Origin: Gardnerella vaginalis | GTDB taxonomy: Bacteria; Actinomycetota; Actinomycetes; Actinomycetales; Bifidobacteriaceae | DNA length: 64,000 bases | Assembly: GCF_040427915.1 (NCBI RefSeq) | Contig: NZ_JBETXJ010000002.1 | Location: forward strand, 372,001-436,000 | Direction of reading: 5' to 3' | Shown: in pieces, positions 27,063-36,718 of the stretch | Numbering within the stretch: the first letter of the stretch is position 1 | How the letters are laid out: each line of letters begins with the position of its first letter | Notes under the pieces: model-generated | What the model saw: only the letters and a program-made list of their open reading frames with translations | Databases searched by the model: none | What the model was told of the DNA's origin: nothing | Translations under genes and position numbers: made by a program

Positions 27063-28124
27063 CTATTCTCGTATAGATGCTGCTGGGCCAATTGACTCAC
27101 GCAGCAGCACAGTAATAGGTAGACATACGTGACGAGATGATGCTCGTTCATACCCAGCATTCAAAGTCTCTACTATATATTCAGCAGCTAAACGTCCTTT
27201 AGTTGTAACAGGCTGTTTAACTGTTGTCAACGGTGGATTACTACATGCAGACTCATCTAGGTCGTCAAAGCCTGTAACAGAAATATCACGTGGGATTTGT
27301 AAACCAGACTGTCTAGCAGCATCCATTACTCCAAATGCAATAACATCACTAAAGCAGATGAACGCAGTTGGAAATACAGAATTATTTTGTTTAGTTATTT
27401 GTGCAAAAGCTTCTTCTCCTCCAGTACGAGTACATGGCACCTCAATAACATTTTTCTTATCGACCAGTGGGGCTATTCCATTCTCTTCTAAAGCAGAAAT
27501 CACACCATCAATACGGCGACGAATTGTTCCATGCCAAGAAAGATACCCATCATCATTGCCTGATTCTGGAGAAATCACCACAAAATTGCGATGGCCCAAT
27601 GAAATAAGATGCTCAGTTAGTTCTTTCATAGCGCGCGACTCATCAATATTGATACTCGGAGCCTGGCTATGTACTTCACTGTCAACAATCACAAATGGCT
27701 TTCCTTGCTGCATAAGAGCTTCAACTTCACCACGATCTTCTTCTAAACCAGTTACTATAAAACCGTCAACGGCAGCATAAGGAATTGCTTTTAACATAGA
27801 ATTACGAAGTGGAGGCACTAAAAGAAGCGTCAATCCCTCTCGCTCACAGATTTGCCCAATACCCTGAATAAATTCTGAATAGTATGGGTTTTCTAACACT
27901 CGCCCTAATTGCTGTGGTAGTAACAATCCCAAACTATTTGTCTTTTGAGTTCGCAGCATATAAGCAACAGGATTACGCACATATCCTAGTTCCTTTGCAA
28001 CTGAAAATATGTGTTCTACAGTTTCTGACGATAAGCGATCAGGAGTATTATACGCAAAGGAGACAGCAGATTTAGAGACACGCGCTGCATCAGCAATATC
28101 CTGCATTGTAATTTTCTTTCCCAT
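27063..28124 (-). CDS. LacI-family regulator of the third sugar locus
   Basis: A 353-aa LacI/GalR repressor with HTH ITMQDIADAARVSKSAVSFA. The hinge is followed by the effector domain (SVTGFDDLDESACSNPPLTTV). It is the last gene of the minus-strand cluster 32648 to 27063 (binding protein, two permeases, GH13 enzyme, LacI), so it probably controls that locus. It is more distant from the other LacI proteins here and ends in the usual RESIGP-type tail. Confidence 0.93.
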   Translation of the reverse strand: MGKKITMQDIADAARVSKSAVSFAYNTPDRLSSETVEHIFSVAKELGYVRNPVAYMLRTQKTNSLGLLLPQQLGRVLENPYYSEFIQGIGQICEREGLTLLLVPPLRNSMLKAIPYAAVDGFIVTGLEEDRGEVEALMQQGKPFVIVDSEVHSQAPSINIDESRAMKELTEHLISLGHRNFVVISPESGNDDGYLSWHGTIRRRIDGVISALEENGIAPLVDKKNVIEVPCTRTGGEEAFAQITKQNNSVFPTAFICFSDVIAFGVMDAARQSGLQIPRDISVTGFDDLDESACSNPPLTTVKQPVTTKGRLAAEYIVETLNAGYERASSRHVCLPITVLLRESIGPAASIRE

Positions 28125-28156
28125 GCTTCACACTTCTTACTTCTACATTATTTTTA

Positions 28157-29533
28157 CTATTGAGCTTGCAATACGATCATAGAATTATCTTTATTGTGGC
28201 GCCAACTATCTCCAACAGTTACACCATTTATAATTCGCCAATTATGATTTTGCAATTGTTGAGGTAGCTTCGATGAATTATACTCTACTAAATTACTACG
28301 TGAAATAATCATCAAAAGAGATTCTTCCTTATGCTCTCGCGAAATAATGACAGTATCTCCATCAACAGCGTAACAACTTTGAGTACCTCTTCGCAACGCA
28401 ATATGATCACGCCGCAATGCATTTAATTGAACAATTGTACGGAATATTTCAGCATTTGTATCAAGACTATCCCACTGCATGCCAGAACGGCACCCTGGAT
28501 CATTATCGCCAACCATACCAAGTTCATCACCGTAATAAATCATAGGAGCACCTTCGCAGGCAAACATGCAACAGTAGGCAGTTATGCAATCCTCAGTATT
28601 ATTTTGGTGCGCAGTTAAAACACGCTCAGTATCGTGACTACCCAACAAATTCATCATCCCATGGTGATATCCATACGGTATGCGCTCCTGCAAACGGTTA
28701 ATACCGTTAACAAAATCGTATGCATTGAATCGCTTTGTCGCAGTAAAACCTAAAACTAAATCACGCAGAGTATAATTCATTGTGCTATCGGTAGTGTCTC
28801 CTTGCAGCCATTGAGCAGGGTCTCTCCATTCTTCAGCTATCAAACATAATTCTGAATTTTTTTCTTTAACAACTTGCCTAAAATCCTGCCAAAATTCTGG
28901 ATAAATAAAATATGGAACGTCAAGACGATAACCGTCGATACCTTGATCAATCCAATATCTCGCAACATTAAAATGATGCTCACGCACCTTTGGATTAAAC
29001 ACATTCCACTTCGGTAGATATTCACAACCAGAACAGGTTTTATAATTAGGCACAGGCAATGACTTAACTGGAAAGTTTTTCACTGAAAAATAATTAACAT
29101 ATTCTGAATTCTCTTCATTTTTAACAACATCTTGAAACATCCAATGAGTTTTACCACAATGATTTAAAACTGCATCTAGTACTATACGTATATTCCGCTT
29201 ATGCGCTTCATCTACCAATGTATGGAAATCTTCAAGAGTTCCTAAAAGTGGATCGATTTTAAAATAATCGTTTGCGTCATAACGATGATTTGTTGCAGCA
29301 GAAAAAATTGGATTCAAATAGAGCGCGTTGCAACCTAAATCATGAATATAATCAAGTTTTTCTGTAATTCCAGCAATATTACCACCTAAGAAATTCTCAC
29401 GCGTAGGCTCAGCATCCCATGGATCAAGCGGCACATGACCTTCAGTTAGCATACCGTAGCCTTCACAACGATGGAAACGATCAGGAAAAATCTGATAAAA
29501 TCTTGCATCAGGCAACCACTGTGGTATAGACAT
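28157..29533 (-). CDS. GH13 cyclomaltodextrinase / neopullulanase-like alpha-glucosidase
   Basis: A 458-aa cytoplasmic GH13 enzyme. FYQIFPDRFHRCEGYG and NFLGGNIAGITEKLDYIHDLG are typical of the cyclomaltodextrinase/neopullulanase branch, but the N-terminal dimerisation domain of that branch is absent. Catalytic motifs are GYRLDVPYF (Asp), LIAEEWRDP (Glu) and LLGSHDTERVL (Asp). ATG 29533 is chosen because GGGATGGGG lies six bases upstream; the ATG at 29545 has no spaced RBS. It lies directly downstream of its importer genes. Substrate: short malto-oligosaccharides or cyclodextrins (family inference). Confidence 0.9.
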   Translation of the reverse strand: MSIPQWLPDARFYQIFPDRFHRCEGYGMLTEGHVPLDPWDAEPTRENFLGGNIAGITEKLDYIHDLGCNALYLNPIFSAATNHRYDANDYFKIDPLLGTLEDFHTLVDEAHKRNIRIVLDAVLNHCGKTHWMFQDVVKNEENSEYVNYFSVKNFPVKSLPVPNYKTCSGCEYLPKWNVFNPKVREHHFNVARYWIDQGIDGYRLDVPYFIYPEFWQDFRQVVKEKNSELCLIAEEWRDPAQWLQGDTTDSTMNYTLRDLVLGFTATKRFNAYDFVNGINRLQERIPYGYHHGMMNLLGSHDTERVLTAHQNNTEDCITAYCCMFACEGAPMIYYGDELGMVGDNDPGCRSGMQWDSLDTNAEIFRTIVQLNALRRDHIALRRGTQSCYAVDGDTVIISREHKEESLLMIISRSNLVEYNSSKLPQQLQNHNWRIINGVTVGDSWRHNKDNSMIVLQAQ

Positions 29534-29565
29534 AATAAACCCCATCCCTAATATTTCTACAATTT

Positions 29566-30387
29566 CTAATCTTTCATACCAGTATTGGCAATTCCTCTAA
29601 CAAGCGCACGTTGGAAGAAAAGGAACACAATAATACTTGGTATTGTTGCAGTCAAAGTTCCTGCCATCAAATAATTCCAAGAGGTTCCGTAACGCCCTAC
29701 GAAGGATGCTAAACCAATCTGAATTGTACGAGTTTCATCCGTATTCGTAACCAATAACGGCCAAAGGAAATCATTCCACGCAAAGAGAAAACTAAAAATA
29801 CCAAGCGTCGCAAACGCTGGGGACGACAATGGAACGATTACTTTGAAGAATATTCCAAACCTGCCACAACCATCAATGCGCGCTGCCTCATCAAGCTCTC
29901 GAGGAATTGTTGCAAAATATTGGCGAAGTAAAATAATGCCAAACACATCTGCAAGCCTAGGAACAATCAAAGCATACAGCGTATCGACCCATCCTAAATT
30001 AGCGACTATCTCATAAGACGGAATAACAATCACAAAATTAGGAATCATCAATGCAGAAAGCAGCAGAATGAATATTGTTTTCTTCAAAGGAAATTCTAAT
30101 CGCGCAAAAGCGTAGGCGGCAAAGGCATCAAATATTAAATGTCCTACAACAATTCCTACCGTCATCAATAGCGTATTCCAATAATATTGCGCAAACGGCG
30201 CCGCTTGCCAAGCGTGAATATAGTTTTCCCAATGCCATGATGTAGGAAAAATTGAAGTATTCGTGTATGTTTCAGCACGCATTTGCAAAGAAGTAGTGAA
30301 CATCCACAAAAATGGAATGATTACTGTTGCTGAACCTAAAATCAGAATCGCATGACGCGCCAAACGCGACCATAATGATGACTTCAT
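29566..30387 (-). CDS. ABC sugar permease, MalG type (third importer)
   Basis: A 273-aa permease with six TM helices and EAA loop ELDEAARIDGCGRFGIFFKVIVP. The start at ATG 30387 is set by AAGGAGAAG eight bases upstream; its A is shared with the stop codon of the preceding gene (TAATG), so the genes are coupled. A longer in-frame start at 30420 lies inside the upstream gene and lacks an RBS. Confidence 0.92.
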   Translation of the reverse strand: MKSSLWSRLARHAILILGSATVIIPFLWMFTTSLQMRAETYTNTSIFPTSWHWENYIHAWQAAPFAQYYWNTLLMTVGIVVGHLIFDAFAAYAFARLEFPLKKTIFILLLSALMIPNFVIVIPSYEIVANLGWVDTLYALIVPRLADVFGIILLRQYFATIPRELDEAARIDGCGRFGIFFKVIVPLSSPAFATLGIFSFLFAWNDFLWPLLVTNTDETRTIQIGLASFVGRYGTSWNYLMAGTLTATIPSIIVFLFFQRALVRGIANTGMKD

Positions 30388-31292
30388 TATTCTTCTCCTT
30401 GTGCTCCAGAAACTTTCCATTGAATCATCGTCACGCCTAGCACTAGCGCAAGCGTAATGAACGCTATTGCTGTTCCATAGCCAAAATCACCGAGCTTGAA
30501 CGCATCACGATACATCATCATGCCAAGCACTTCCGTGCCTCCGCGAGGACCGCCACCCGTGAGCATGTATGCAAGGTCGAAAGATTGGAAGCTCGTTACC
30601 AATGCCTGAACTACTACAAAAAACGTCATTGGAGACAGCAATGGGAAAGTAATCTTCCATAATTTTTGCCACCCAGTAGCTCCATCTAATGCAGCCGCTT
30701 CATACACGCTTTTTGGCAATGCTTGTAACGCAGTTAAATACAAAATAGCGTTAAAACCAATATTTTTCCACACGGTCAAAAGAATTAATGCAATAAGCGC
30801 AAGCCAGCGATTTTGTAACCAATCTGGTCCGTGTATATTGAATTTCATCAACACACTGTTCACGAATCCAGAAGGATCGAGCATATATTTCCACACAATA
30901 GCTGCAGCCACAGAAGATGTAACCACTGGAAGGAAGTAAATACTACGATAAATACTCCTACCTCGTATAGGCGCATCAAGCAAAAGCGCGAGCAACAATC
31001 CAGTCAGCACACTTAATACACATACACCAGCAGCATAAATAATTGTTACCATTAAGCTGTTGAAAAACTCAGGATCTTGGAAAAGACGAGCATAGTTTCC
31101 CAAGCCAATAAATTTCTTTTCTGGAGAGAACCCATCCCACGATGTTAGTGAAATATATACAGCAGACAACACAGGGTACAGCACGAAACCACCAATAATA
31201 AGCACTGCTGGCAACAAGAATACCGCAGCACAAATTACCTGATCTTTCTGGTAGTGCCTGTGCGCAGACTTGAGAAAATGACGTTTTTTCAT
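30387..31292 (-). CDS. ABC sugar permease, MalF/UgpA type (third importer)
   Basis: A 301-aa permease, six TM helices, EAA loop SVYEAAALDGATGWQKLWKITFP. It lies between the binding protein (ends 31377) and the MalG-type subunit. The N-terminus is Lys/His-rich before TM1. As for the other two importers no ATPase gene is linked. Confidence 0.92.
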   Translation of the reverse strand: MKKRHFLKSAHRHYQKDQVICAAVFLLPAVLIIGGFVLYPVLSAVYISLTSWDGFSPEKKFIGLGNYARLFQDPEFFNSLMVTIIYAAGVCVLSVLTGLLLALLLDAPIRGRSIYRSIYFLPVVTSSVAAAIVWKYMLDPSGFVNSVLMKFNIHGPDWLQNRWLALIALILLTVWKNIGFNAILYLTALQALPKSVYEAAALDGATGWQKLWKITFPLLSPMTFFVVVQALVTSFQSFDLAYMLTGGGPRGGTEVLGMMMYRDAFKLGDFGYGTAIAFITLALVLGVTMIQWKVSGAQGEE

Positions 31293-31376
31293 TACATACT
31301 CCTTGATGCAAAGAACTCCGATAGCTGAGCCAACTTTATTTCATTCGACCCAGCTATCGGCACAGTATTTGTGCGA

Positions 31377-32648
31377 TCAGCCTTTGGCAATCACGTCGTT
31401 TACTGCCTTTTCAGCATTCGCAAGCGCTTCGTCAACACTCTGCTCTCCAGCGAAAGCCTTCTCCACAGCCTTTGCAAATTCGAAGGAAATCTTTGGATAC
31501 AATGGAGTATTTGGACGCGTATGAGCAATATCCATTTGTTCCACAAACGGAATTAAACGAGGCTGTTCCTTCTTAACCCAATCCAAATACTTATCAGACT
31601 TTGCAACACTCTTCGTTACAGGAAGCATGCCAGTCTTTTGCGACCACTTAATCACCTGTTCTGGCTGTAAGAACCAGTTCAAGAATTCGCCAGCAGCCTT
31701 GGCACGAGCATCAGAATTATGGAAGACGATTGCTTGTTCACCACCGAGATTAGTTGCTTCCTTGCCATCCTTTGGATGAGGAGCTTTCGCTACACCGAAA
31801 TCAAATGGTGGATCTGGCGCCCAGATGCCAACCATCCAGCTACCTTCCTGAGCAGAACCACCCTTGCCCTTTTCAAATTCGCCCCACTTAGCATATGGGC
31901 TCACGCCGCTCTTTATAAGATCCATCCAGAAGTTCATAGCCTTCTTGCCTTCTGGCGTATTGAATGCAGCCTTAGAATTATCCTTCGTCAAGAATTCGCC
32001 GCCAGCTTGCCACAAGTTGACCTGGAAGTTCCAAGTTAAACCTTCGCCGTTATCTCCTGCTTGAGTAAGCAAATCATACCCTGGCTTGCCTGTCTTTTCC
32101 TTGATTGTCTTGGCAACTTTCTTCAACTCATCCCATGTTTGTGGTGGTTTGTTAGGATCTAACCCAGCTTCTTTATAAACGTCCTTGTTGTACATGTACG
32201 CAAGATTATTGGCAGTAACTGGCACAGAAACTTGTTTGCCGTCAATATGACCATAGTCAATCAATGCAGGAGTCACATCATCGAGCGTTTTCGAGCTGAT
32301 AACCTTAGAAAGATCAGTCAAATTGCCCATTTTTGCAATCTGTGGCACCCAAACCAAATCACTTATGGAAATATCCGGCAAGCTCTTCGACGAAGCCGAT
32401 GCACGAAGCTTCGTCATAAAATCAGAATTCGGGACGCTCGCAGTCTTAATCTTAATATTTTTATGCGAAGCATTAAAATCCTTCACCATTGCATCAAAGG
32501 TATCGGCATTAGCACCATCCCAATAATGCCAAATGGTAAGTGATGTCGCACCATTAGCGTCAGACGATTTTGCACTACCGCATGCACTTACGCTAATAAT
32601 CATTGCAGCAGCACCAATCAGTGCACATATTTTTGTAAGTTTCTTCAT
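31377..32648 (-). CDS. ABC-importer solute-binding lipoprotein (third importer)
   Basis: 423-aa sugar-binding lipoprotein with lipobox VSAC (Cys23). The family 1 fold is evident from SLTIWHYWDGANADTFDAMV and VPVTANNLAYMYNKDVYKEA. ATG 32648 is chosen because AGAAGG lies six bases upstream and the signal peptide begins there; the open frame extends 16 codons further without support. It heads the operon with two permeases, a GH13 enzyme and LacI. Confidence 0.93.
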   Translation of the reverse strand: MKKLTKICALIGAAAMIISVSACGSAKSSDANGATSLTIWHYWDGANADTFDAMVKDFNASHKNIKIKTASVPNSDFMTKLRASASSKSLPDISISDLVWVPQIAKMGNLTDLSKVISSKTLDDVTPALIDYGHIDGKQVSVPVTANNLAYMYNKDVYKEAGLDPNKPPQTWDELKKVAKTIKEKTGKPGYDLLTQAGDNGEGLTWNFQVNLWQAGGEFLTKDNSKAAFNTPEGKKAMNFWMDLIKSGVSPYAKWGEFEKGKGGSAQEGSWMVGIWAPDPPFDFGVAKAPHPKDGKEATNLGGEQAIVFHNSDARAKAAGEFLNWFLQPEQVIKWSQKTGMLPVTKSVAKSDKYLDWVKKEQPRLIPFVEQMDIAHTRPNTPLYPKISFEFAKAVEKAFAGEQSVDEALANAEKAVNDVIAKG

Positions 32649-32855
32649 TGTAACCTTCTTTTTATCTGCATATGTTAACTTGCACTCATTTTGCATTTAG
32701 AAAATGGATGACGAACTATTCTCTAAAGCATCAGAAAACAAACTCATAGTTTTTTTATTCTTTGTTGTATGACTACATAACAAGCAAACAGTTTTTAATT
32801 GCCGCAAACACTGGATCATAGGAATCTACATATCATGTTCACAGAAAACACCAAA

Positions 32856-32981
32856 TTAAAAATGCACGCTTGCTTCCACCTCCTCCCCTCCAACTCCGAA
32901 GACATTATCTTTAGATGCCCACTGTTTGTCGTCAAGCAATGCCTTAAATTGGAACTTTTTACCTTTAGGTATTCTCTCCAT
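32856..32981 (-). CDS. 41-residue orphan ORF with promoter and RBS
   Basis: Not recognised. It reads MERIPKGKKFQFKALLDD and ends in VEASVHF. ATG 32981 has AAAGGAG six bases upstream. Upstream on the minus strand TTGACG, 17 bp and TAAATT form a plausible promoter (about 33022-33050). The composition (FQFKALLDD.QW) is that of a globular beta fragment rather than of noise and faintly recalls carbohydrate-binding modules, but no family is claimed. It lies 208 bases upstream of the third importer binding protein on the same strand, so it may be a small operon leader gene or the 3-prime remnant of a larger gene. Confidence 0.45.
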   Translation of the reverse strand: MERIPKGKKFQFKALLDDKQWASKDNVFGVGGEEVEASVHF

Positions 32982-33144
32982 TTCAGTCTCCTTTGAACTG
33001 CAATGCTAAACTCTTGTAAATCAATTTACTACATTGTTAAACAAACGTCAATCCCTTAAAAATTACATGTTATCTACTTGCCGCGCCTGCAAGCCGCAGC
33101 GATGCAAATCACGACACAAACAACAAAGCGCAAAAGTAAGTACA

Positions 33145-33275
33145 TTTCGGAGTAGTTAAGAGTACTTCGGAGTACTTCGGAGTAAAACACCGCAATAAAC
33201 ACAAATAAAACCCAACAAAGCTATACAAGAGTAGGGCTCAGAACACTTCGGAGTAGTTCGGAGTAGTTCGGAGTA
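33145..33275. repeat. Decamer array upstream of the AlbA_2 gene (7 units in two clusters)
   Basis: Units of the form NTT(CG or AA)GAGTA: TTTCGGAGTA, GTTAAGAGTA, then CTTCGGAGTA twice (33145-33184). A 61-bp block follows, and then CTTCGGAGTA and GTTCGGAGTA twice (33246-33275). The block reads AAACACCGCAATAAACAC through GCTATACAAGAGTAGGGCTC. The array is non-coding. Confidence 0.92.
33176..33241. repeat. 66-bp direct repeat, left copy
   Basis: Identical base for base to 34939-35004, 1763 bp away in the same orientation, with the AlbA_2 gene between them. Each copy begins inside a CTTCGGAGTA/GTTCGGAGTA decamer and ends at GGGCTCAG. Confidence 0.92.
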
Positions 33276-33447
33276 AAACAACAATGTACTTAATAGCGCG
33301 CTATAAATACTCTTAATTTACTCATATGTCATTCCAGTCAAATCCTTGAAAGAATAACATTCTCTATATCCTTCTTTTGATATAGTAATCACAAGAATTA
33401 TTCGTATAAAAATCGCGCAGTAATGCTTCGATATTTAAGGCGGAACA

Positions 33448-34878
33448 ATGGAAGAGTACAAGATTGAAGAGATTAAAGACCTGAAAGAAGGTCAGTATTT
33501 TGATCGCAAAAGTGCTCGCATAAAGCCTAAAGATATACTAAAACACGTCATTGCCTTTGCTAACGCAGACGGAGGCACATTAGCTATCGGCATCGAGGAT
33601 AATGGCAAATTAACTGGCACAAATTATACGGAGGCACATTCTTTAGACGAATACGAACTAGCAATCCAACAAGATATCATTGGTCAGCCTTCAATCGATT
33701 ACAGTAAGTTAGACTATGAATCCGAAGATGGCAAAAATGCATTATTTATCATTCATATCGATTGTTCAAAGAATAGACTTATTAAAAATCGAAGTGAAGA
33801 AGTTTATTTAAGAATTGGAGATAAAAGCGTCAAACAAAATTACTCTCAAATTAAGCAATTAGAGTATGCTAAAGGTGAAAGATTATTCGAGGATAATCTA
33901 ATTCCAGATGCTAACCTGGCAGATCTTGATGAACAACTGTTGAATGAATATAAAAAACAACTTAATTGCGAACATTTACCCAATCAGCAAGTATTAGAAG
34001 CTCGCGGATTTATGCATCAAGGTCAACTAACTACCGCATCAATTCTAATGTTTGGCAAAAATCCAAGCTATTATTTCCCACAAGCTCGTCTGAGATTCTT
34101 GCGATATGAAGGAACCCACCGTGAGACTGGCGCACGAATGAATATTGTTAAAGATCAAACCTTTGACGGACCGATTCCAACAATTATTCGCCAATCACAA
34201 ACAGCTATACGAGCGCAATTGCGCGAATTTGAATATCTTGGAAACGATGGAAGATTCAAAGTCGTACCAGAATATCCAGAATTTGCCTGGTTTGAAGGAA
34301 TTGTTAACGCCGTAGCACATCGCGATTATTCATTAAGAGGCGATTACATTCGCGTCAGCATGTTTGACGATCGATTCGAGATATTCAGTCCTGGTTCCTT
34401 GCCAGATATTGTAACATTAGAGAATATGCGACATACGCGCTACGCTAGGAATCCTCGTATTGCTCGCGCATTAGTTAACTTCGGCTGGGTTCGAGAACTC
34501 AATGAAGGAATTAATAGAATTTATGAGGAAATGGCGGAATTTTATCTCAATGATCCTCAATACAGCCAGCCAAATCCTTACTCTTTATTGCTGACGTTAG
34601 AAAATAACTATGCTTCGCGTCAAATGCGTATGGACGATCATATAAATGAGTTAGAGGAAAAACTAAATAATGGCGAGTTCAATGAGAATGAGCGAAAAAT
34701 TCTCGCATATTCATATAGCAATGATCGAGTTACCGTAAAAACAGCTGCAAATCTTATTAATATGAGTGAAGCTACAGCGCGAAAATTATTACGTGGACTT
34801 GCTAATAAACACGCTCTACTGTGGCATGGAAACTCTAAACTTGACCCTAAGCAATATTATGCGCGCATAAAAGATTAA
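33448..34878 (+). CDS. AlbA_2 (Schlafen-type) DNA-binding / GHKL-like ATPase regulator
   Basis: 476 aa. The N-terminal AlbA_2 domain (about 8-125; EGQYFDRKSARIKPKDILKHVIAFANADGGTLAIGIED) is followed by an ATPase-like domain (about 250-390; EGIVNAVAHRDYSLRGDYIRVS, EIFSPGSLPD). A C-terminal winged helix (about 415-476; VTVKTAANLINMSEATARKLL) completes it. Proteins of this architecture are annotated as RecG-like or putative transcriptional regulators, often in accessory regions. AAGGCGGAACA is the weak RBS region before ATG 33448. It is bracketed by decamer arrays and a perfect 66-bp repeat, so it could be excised by homologous recombination. Confidence 0.88.
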   Translation: MEEYKIEEIKDLKEGQYFDRKSARIKPKDILKHVIAFANADGGTLAIGIEDNGKLTGTNYTEAHSLDEYELAIQQDIIGQPSIDYSKLDYESEDGKNALFIIHIDCSKNRLIKNRSEEVYLRIGDKSVKQNYSQIKQLEYAKGERLFEDNLIPDANLADLDEQLLNEYKKQLNCEHLPNQQVLEARGFMHQGQLTTASILMFGKNPSYYFPQARLRFLRYEGTHRETGARMNIVKDQTFDGPIPTIIRQSQTAIRAQLREFEYLGNDGRFKVVPEYPEFAWFEGIVNAVAHRDYSLRGDYIRVSMFDDRFEIFSPGSLPDIVTLENMRHTRYARNPRIARALVNFGWVRELNEGINRIYEEMAEFYLNDPQYSQPNPYSLLLTLENNYASRQMRMDDHINELEEKLNNGEFNENERKILAYSYSNDRVTVKTAANLINMSEATARKLLRGLANKHALLWHGNSKLDPKQYYARIKD

Positions 34879-34897
34879 ATCAAGCACAGGGAAAACA

Positions 34898-35159
34898 GTT
34901 AAGAGTAGTTAAGAGTAGTTCGGAGTAGTTCGGAGTAGTTCGGAGTAAAACACCGCAATAAACACAAATAAAACCCAACAAAGCTATACAAGAGTAGGGC
35001 TCAGCACAGTTAAGAGTAGTTAAGAGTAGTTAAGAGTAGTTAAGAGTAAAACACAGTAACAAACACAGCAAAAACCCAACAAAGCTATACAAGAGTAAGG
35101 CTCAGCACAGTTAAGAGTAGTTAAGAGTAGTTAAGAGTAGTTAAGAGTAGTTAAGAGTA
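34898..35159. repeat. Decamer array downstream of the AlbA_2 gene (14 units in three clusters)
   Basis: Cluster 1 (34898-34947): GTTAAGAGTA x2, GTTCGGAGTA x3. Cluster 2 (35009-35048): GTTAAGAGTA x4. Cluster 3 (35110-35159): GTTAAGAGTA x5. Clusters are separated by 61-bp blocks that share AAACCCAACAAAGCTATACA with the upstream array. The remainder of the 34879-35279 gap contains no ORF. Confidence 0.92.
34939..35004. repeat. 66-bp direct repeat, right copy
   Basis: Perfect match to 33176-33241. It continues into GTTAAGAGTA units instead of CTTCGGAGTA. Confidence 0.92.
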
Positions 35160-35279
35160 AAACACAGCAATAAAACACTAATTTCACTCGCAGTCCAGAA
35201 AAAGGTGTATATCAATAGGCATATATCATTCAGAATATGAAAGACATTCATAACATGAAAGAAAAAAAAAGAGAAGGAA

Positions 35280-36548
35280 ATGAACGCTGCGGCACGAATT
35301 CGCACAACTCTTATTATTGCCGTTTTATCGCTTAATGCTTTTCTTTTAACAAGCTGTAGATTTGGCGTGAGTCTATATCTTTTAATGCATGTCGACTTAT
35401 CTCACGCAGCGCTTAACGCGGTATCGGTAGCGCTTATGACCTGCATAGCAGCACCGCTTGGCGGCATTATCGCAGATAAATATCCACCAACTAGATTGTT
35501 TATAGCGCTAACGTTCTGTTTTGCCTTGTTGTGTGCTGGATATGGTTTCGCTTTAGTAGCACAGCATAATCTTATTGCTATTATGGTTACGCTACTCGGC
35601 ATAATATTCGGGTTCTTTACTGCATTTTCTTCACCTAATCAAAAAGTATTGATGGCGTATAGCGTACCTACTGGCGAAAAAACCAAATTTTTAGCAAGCA
35701 TGCGCATGTGGATTAATCTCAGCAGGCTTGCTGCACCTGCAATCACTGGCATATTTGTTGATATATGCAATCCGCTCATTTTCTTTACGAGCATTGCTAT
35801 TGTGATGATATTAGCGGCGCTACCTCTACTGTTAGTTAATCTAAACCAGCAAGCACAAAATAGCGCAAACAATACGAAAACAGGAACAGGAAGCAATAAA
35901 ACTGCTGGTTTTGCAGCTTCTCTACACTATATGAGATCTACACCATGGTTAATAGTCTTAGGAGTAGTATCAGCATTACAATCGGGATCATGGCTTGCTG
36001 CATTCAGACTAATGGGAGCACACCATTGTCTCACGCTTTTTCATTCGGCATCCACTTGGGGGTCAATAGTCAGCATATTTAACATTGGCATGATTGTAGG
36101 TTCGCTATTATGCAAATATATTGTGCTGCATTATGAGATTTTATACTCTATTTTATTACCTGGATTCCTTTCTATTCCTTTACTTATTTTCGCACTTAAT
36201 AATTGGATTGCTCTTTTTCTTTGCTCTGCTTTCATTGCAGGTATTATTTTTGACGCCACTATTGTCTATGGGCAAACAGCTCTTCTCGACGGCATACCGA
36301 CACGCATTCTCGGCGCGACTACTACTTTTACTTCTATTATGGAGCAATGCGGCATTATCGTGGGGTATGCAAGCGTACTAGCATGGGGAAATCTAAATTC
36401 ATCATTATTCATAATGATTGCAGCTGGTGTAATACTTGTTTCAACAGGTATAGCCTTATGGATTATTCAAACTCGTAAACAAACATACCCATCAATGCTT
36501 ACCAAAGATTATTGGGCACCATCAACATGGGTAAAAAGAAGCATATAA
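35280..36548 (+). CDS. MFS transporter
   Basis: A 422-aa major facilitator protein with about 12 TM helices. The loop 2-3 segment (GGIIADKYPPTRLF) is a variant of the MFS A motif, and a Gln/Asn/Thr/Lys-rich central loop (about 190-212) separates the two halves. The substrate is unknown; drug or metabolite export is typical of this type. GAGAAGGAA precedes ATG 35280. A candidate RNA or regulator link with the two-component genes downstream cannot be shown. Confidence 0.88.
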   Translation: MNAAARIRTTLIIAVLSLNAFLLTSCRFGVSLYLLMHVDLSHAALNAVSVALMTCIAAPLGGIIADKYPPTRLFIALTFCFALLCAGYGFALVAQHNLIAIMVTLLGIIFGFFTAFSSPNQKVLMAYSVPTGEKTKFLASMRMWINLSRLAAPAITGIFVDICNPLIFFTSIAIVMILAALPLLLVNLNQQAQNSANNTKTGTGSNKTAGFAASLHYMRSTPWLIVLGVVSALQSGSWLAAFRLMGAHHCLTLFHSASTWGSIVSIFNIGMIVGSLLCKYIVLHYEILYSILLPGFLSIPLLIFALNNWIALFLCSAFIAGIIFDATIVYGQTALLDGIPTRILGATTTFTSIMEQCGIIVGYASVLAWGNLNSSLFIMIAAGVILVSTGIALWIIQTRKQTYPSMLTKDYWAPSTWVKRSI

Positions 36549-36621
36549 CAAGCTATTTAGTGCAAAAACGCAATAAAGCCATACAAATGCACATGGCATT
36601 CTTCACTCATCATCGTCAAGC

Positions 36622-36698
36622 CTCAACCATATTGCATTAAGTTACTAAGATTTGAGCGAACTTATTCGCTGCGGAGTAACCCCCATAAGCTCTCAGCG
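36622..36698 (-). pseudogene. 3-prime remnant of a HicB-like gene
   Basis: On the minus strand this reads LMGVTPQRISSLKS-stop, matching the last residues of the intact gene at 39348 (LTGVTPQRISLLKA). It also carries the same 3-prime flank (CTCAACCATATTGCATTAAG). The match breaks off upstream after about 20 codons. Confidence 0.75.
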
Positions 36699-36718
36699 CC
36701 TACCTTTATAAGATTCCC

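Noticed and set aside
33145-35159. CRISPR-like appearance of the repeat clusters
   Set aside because: The unit is 10 bp with no unique spacers, clusters are head to tail, and no cas genes are present; it is a tandem repeat.
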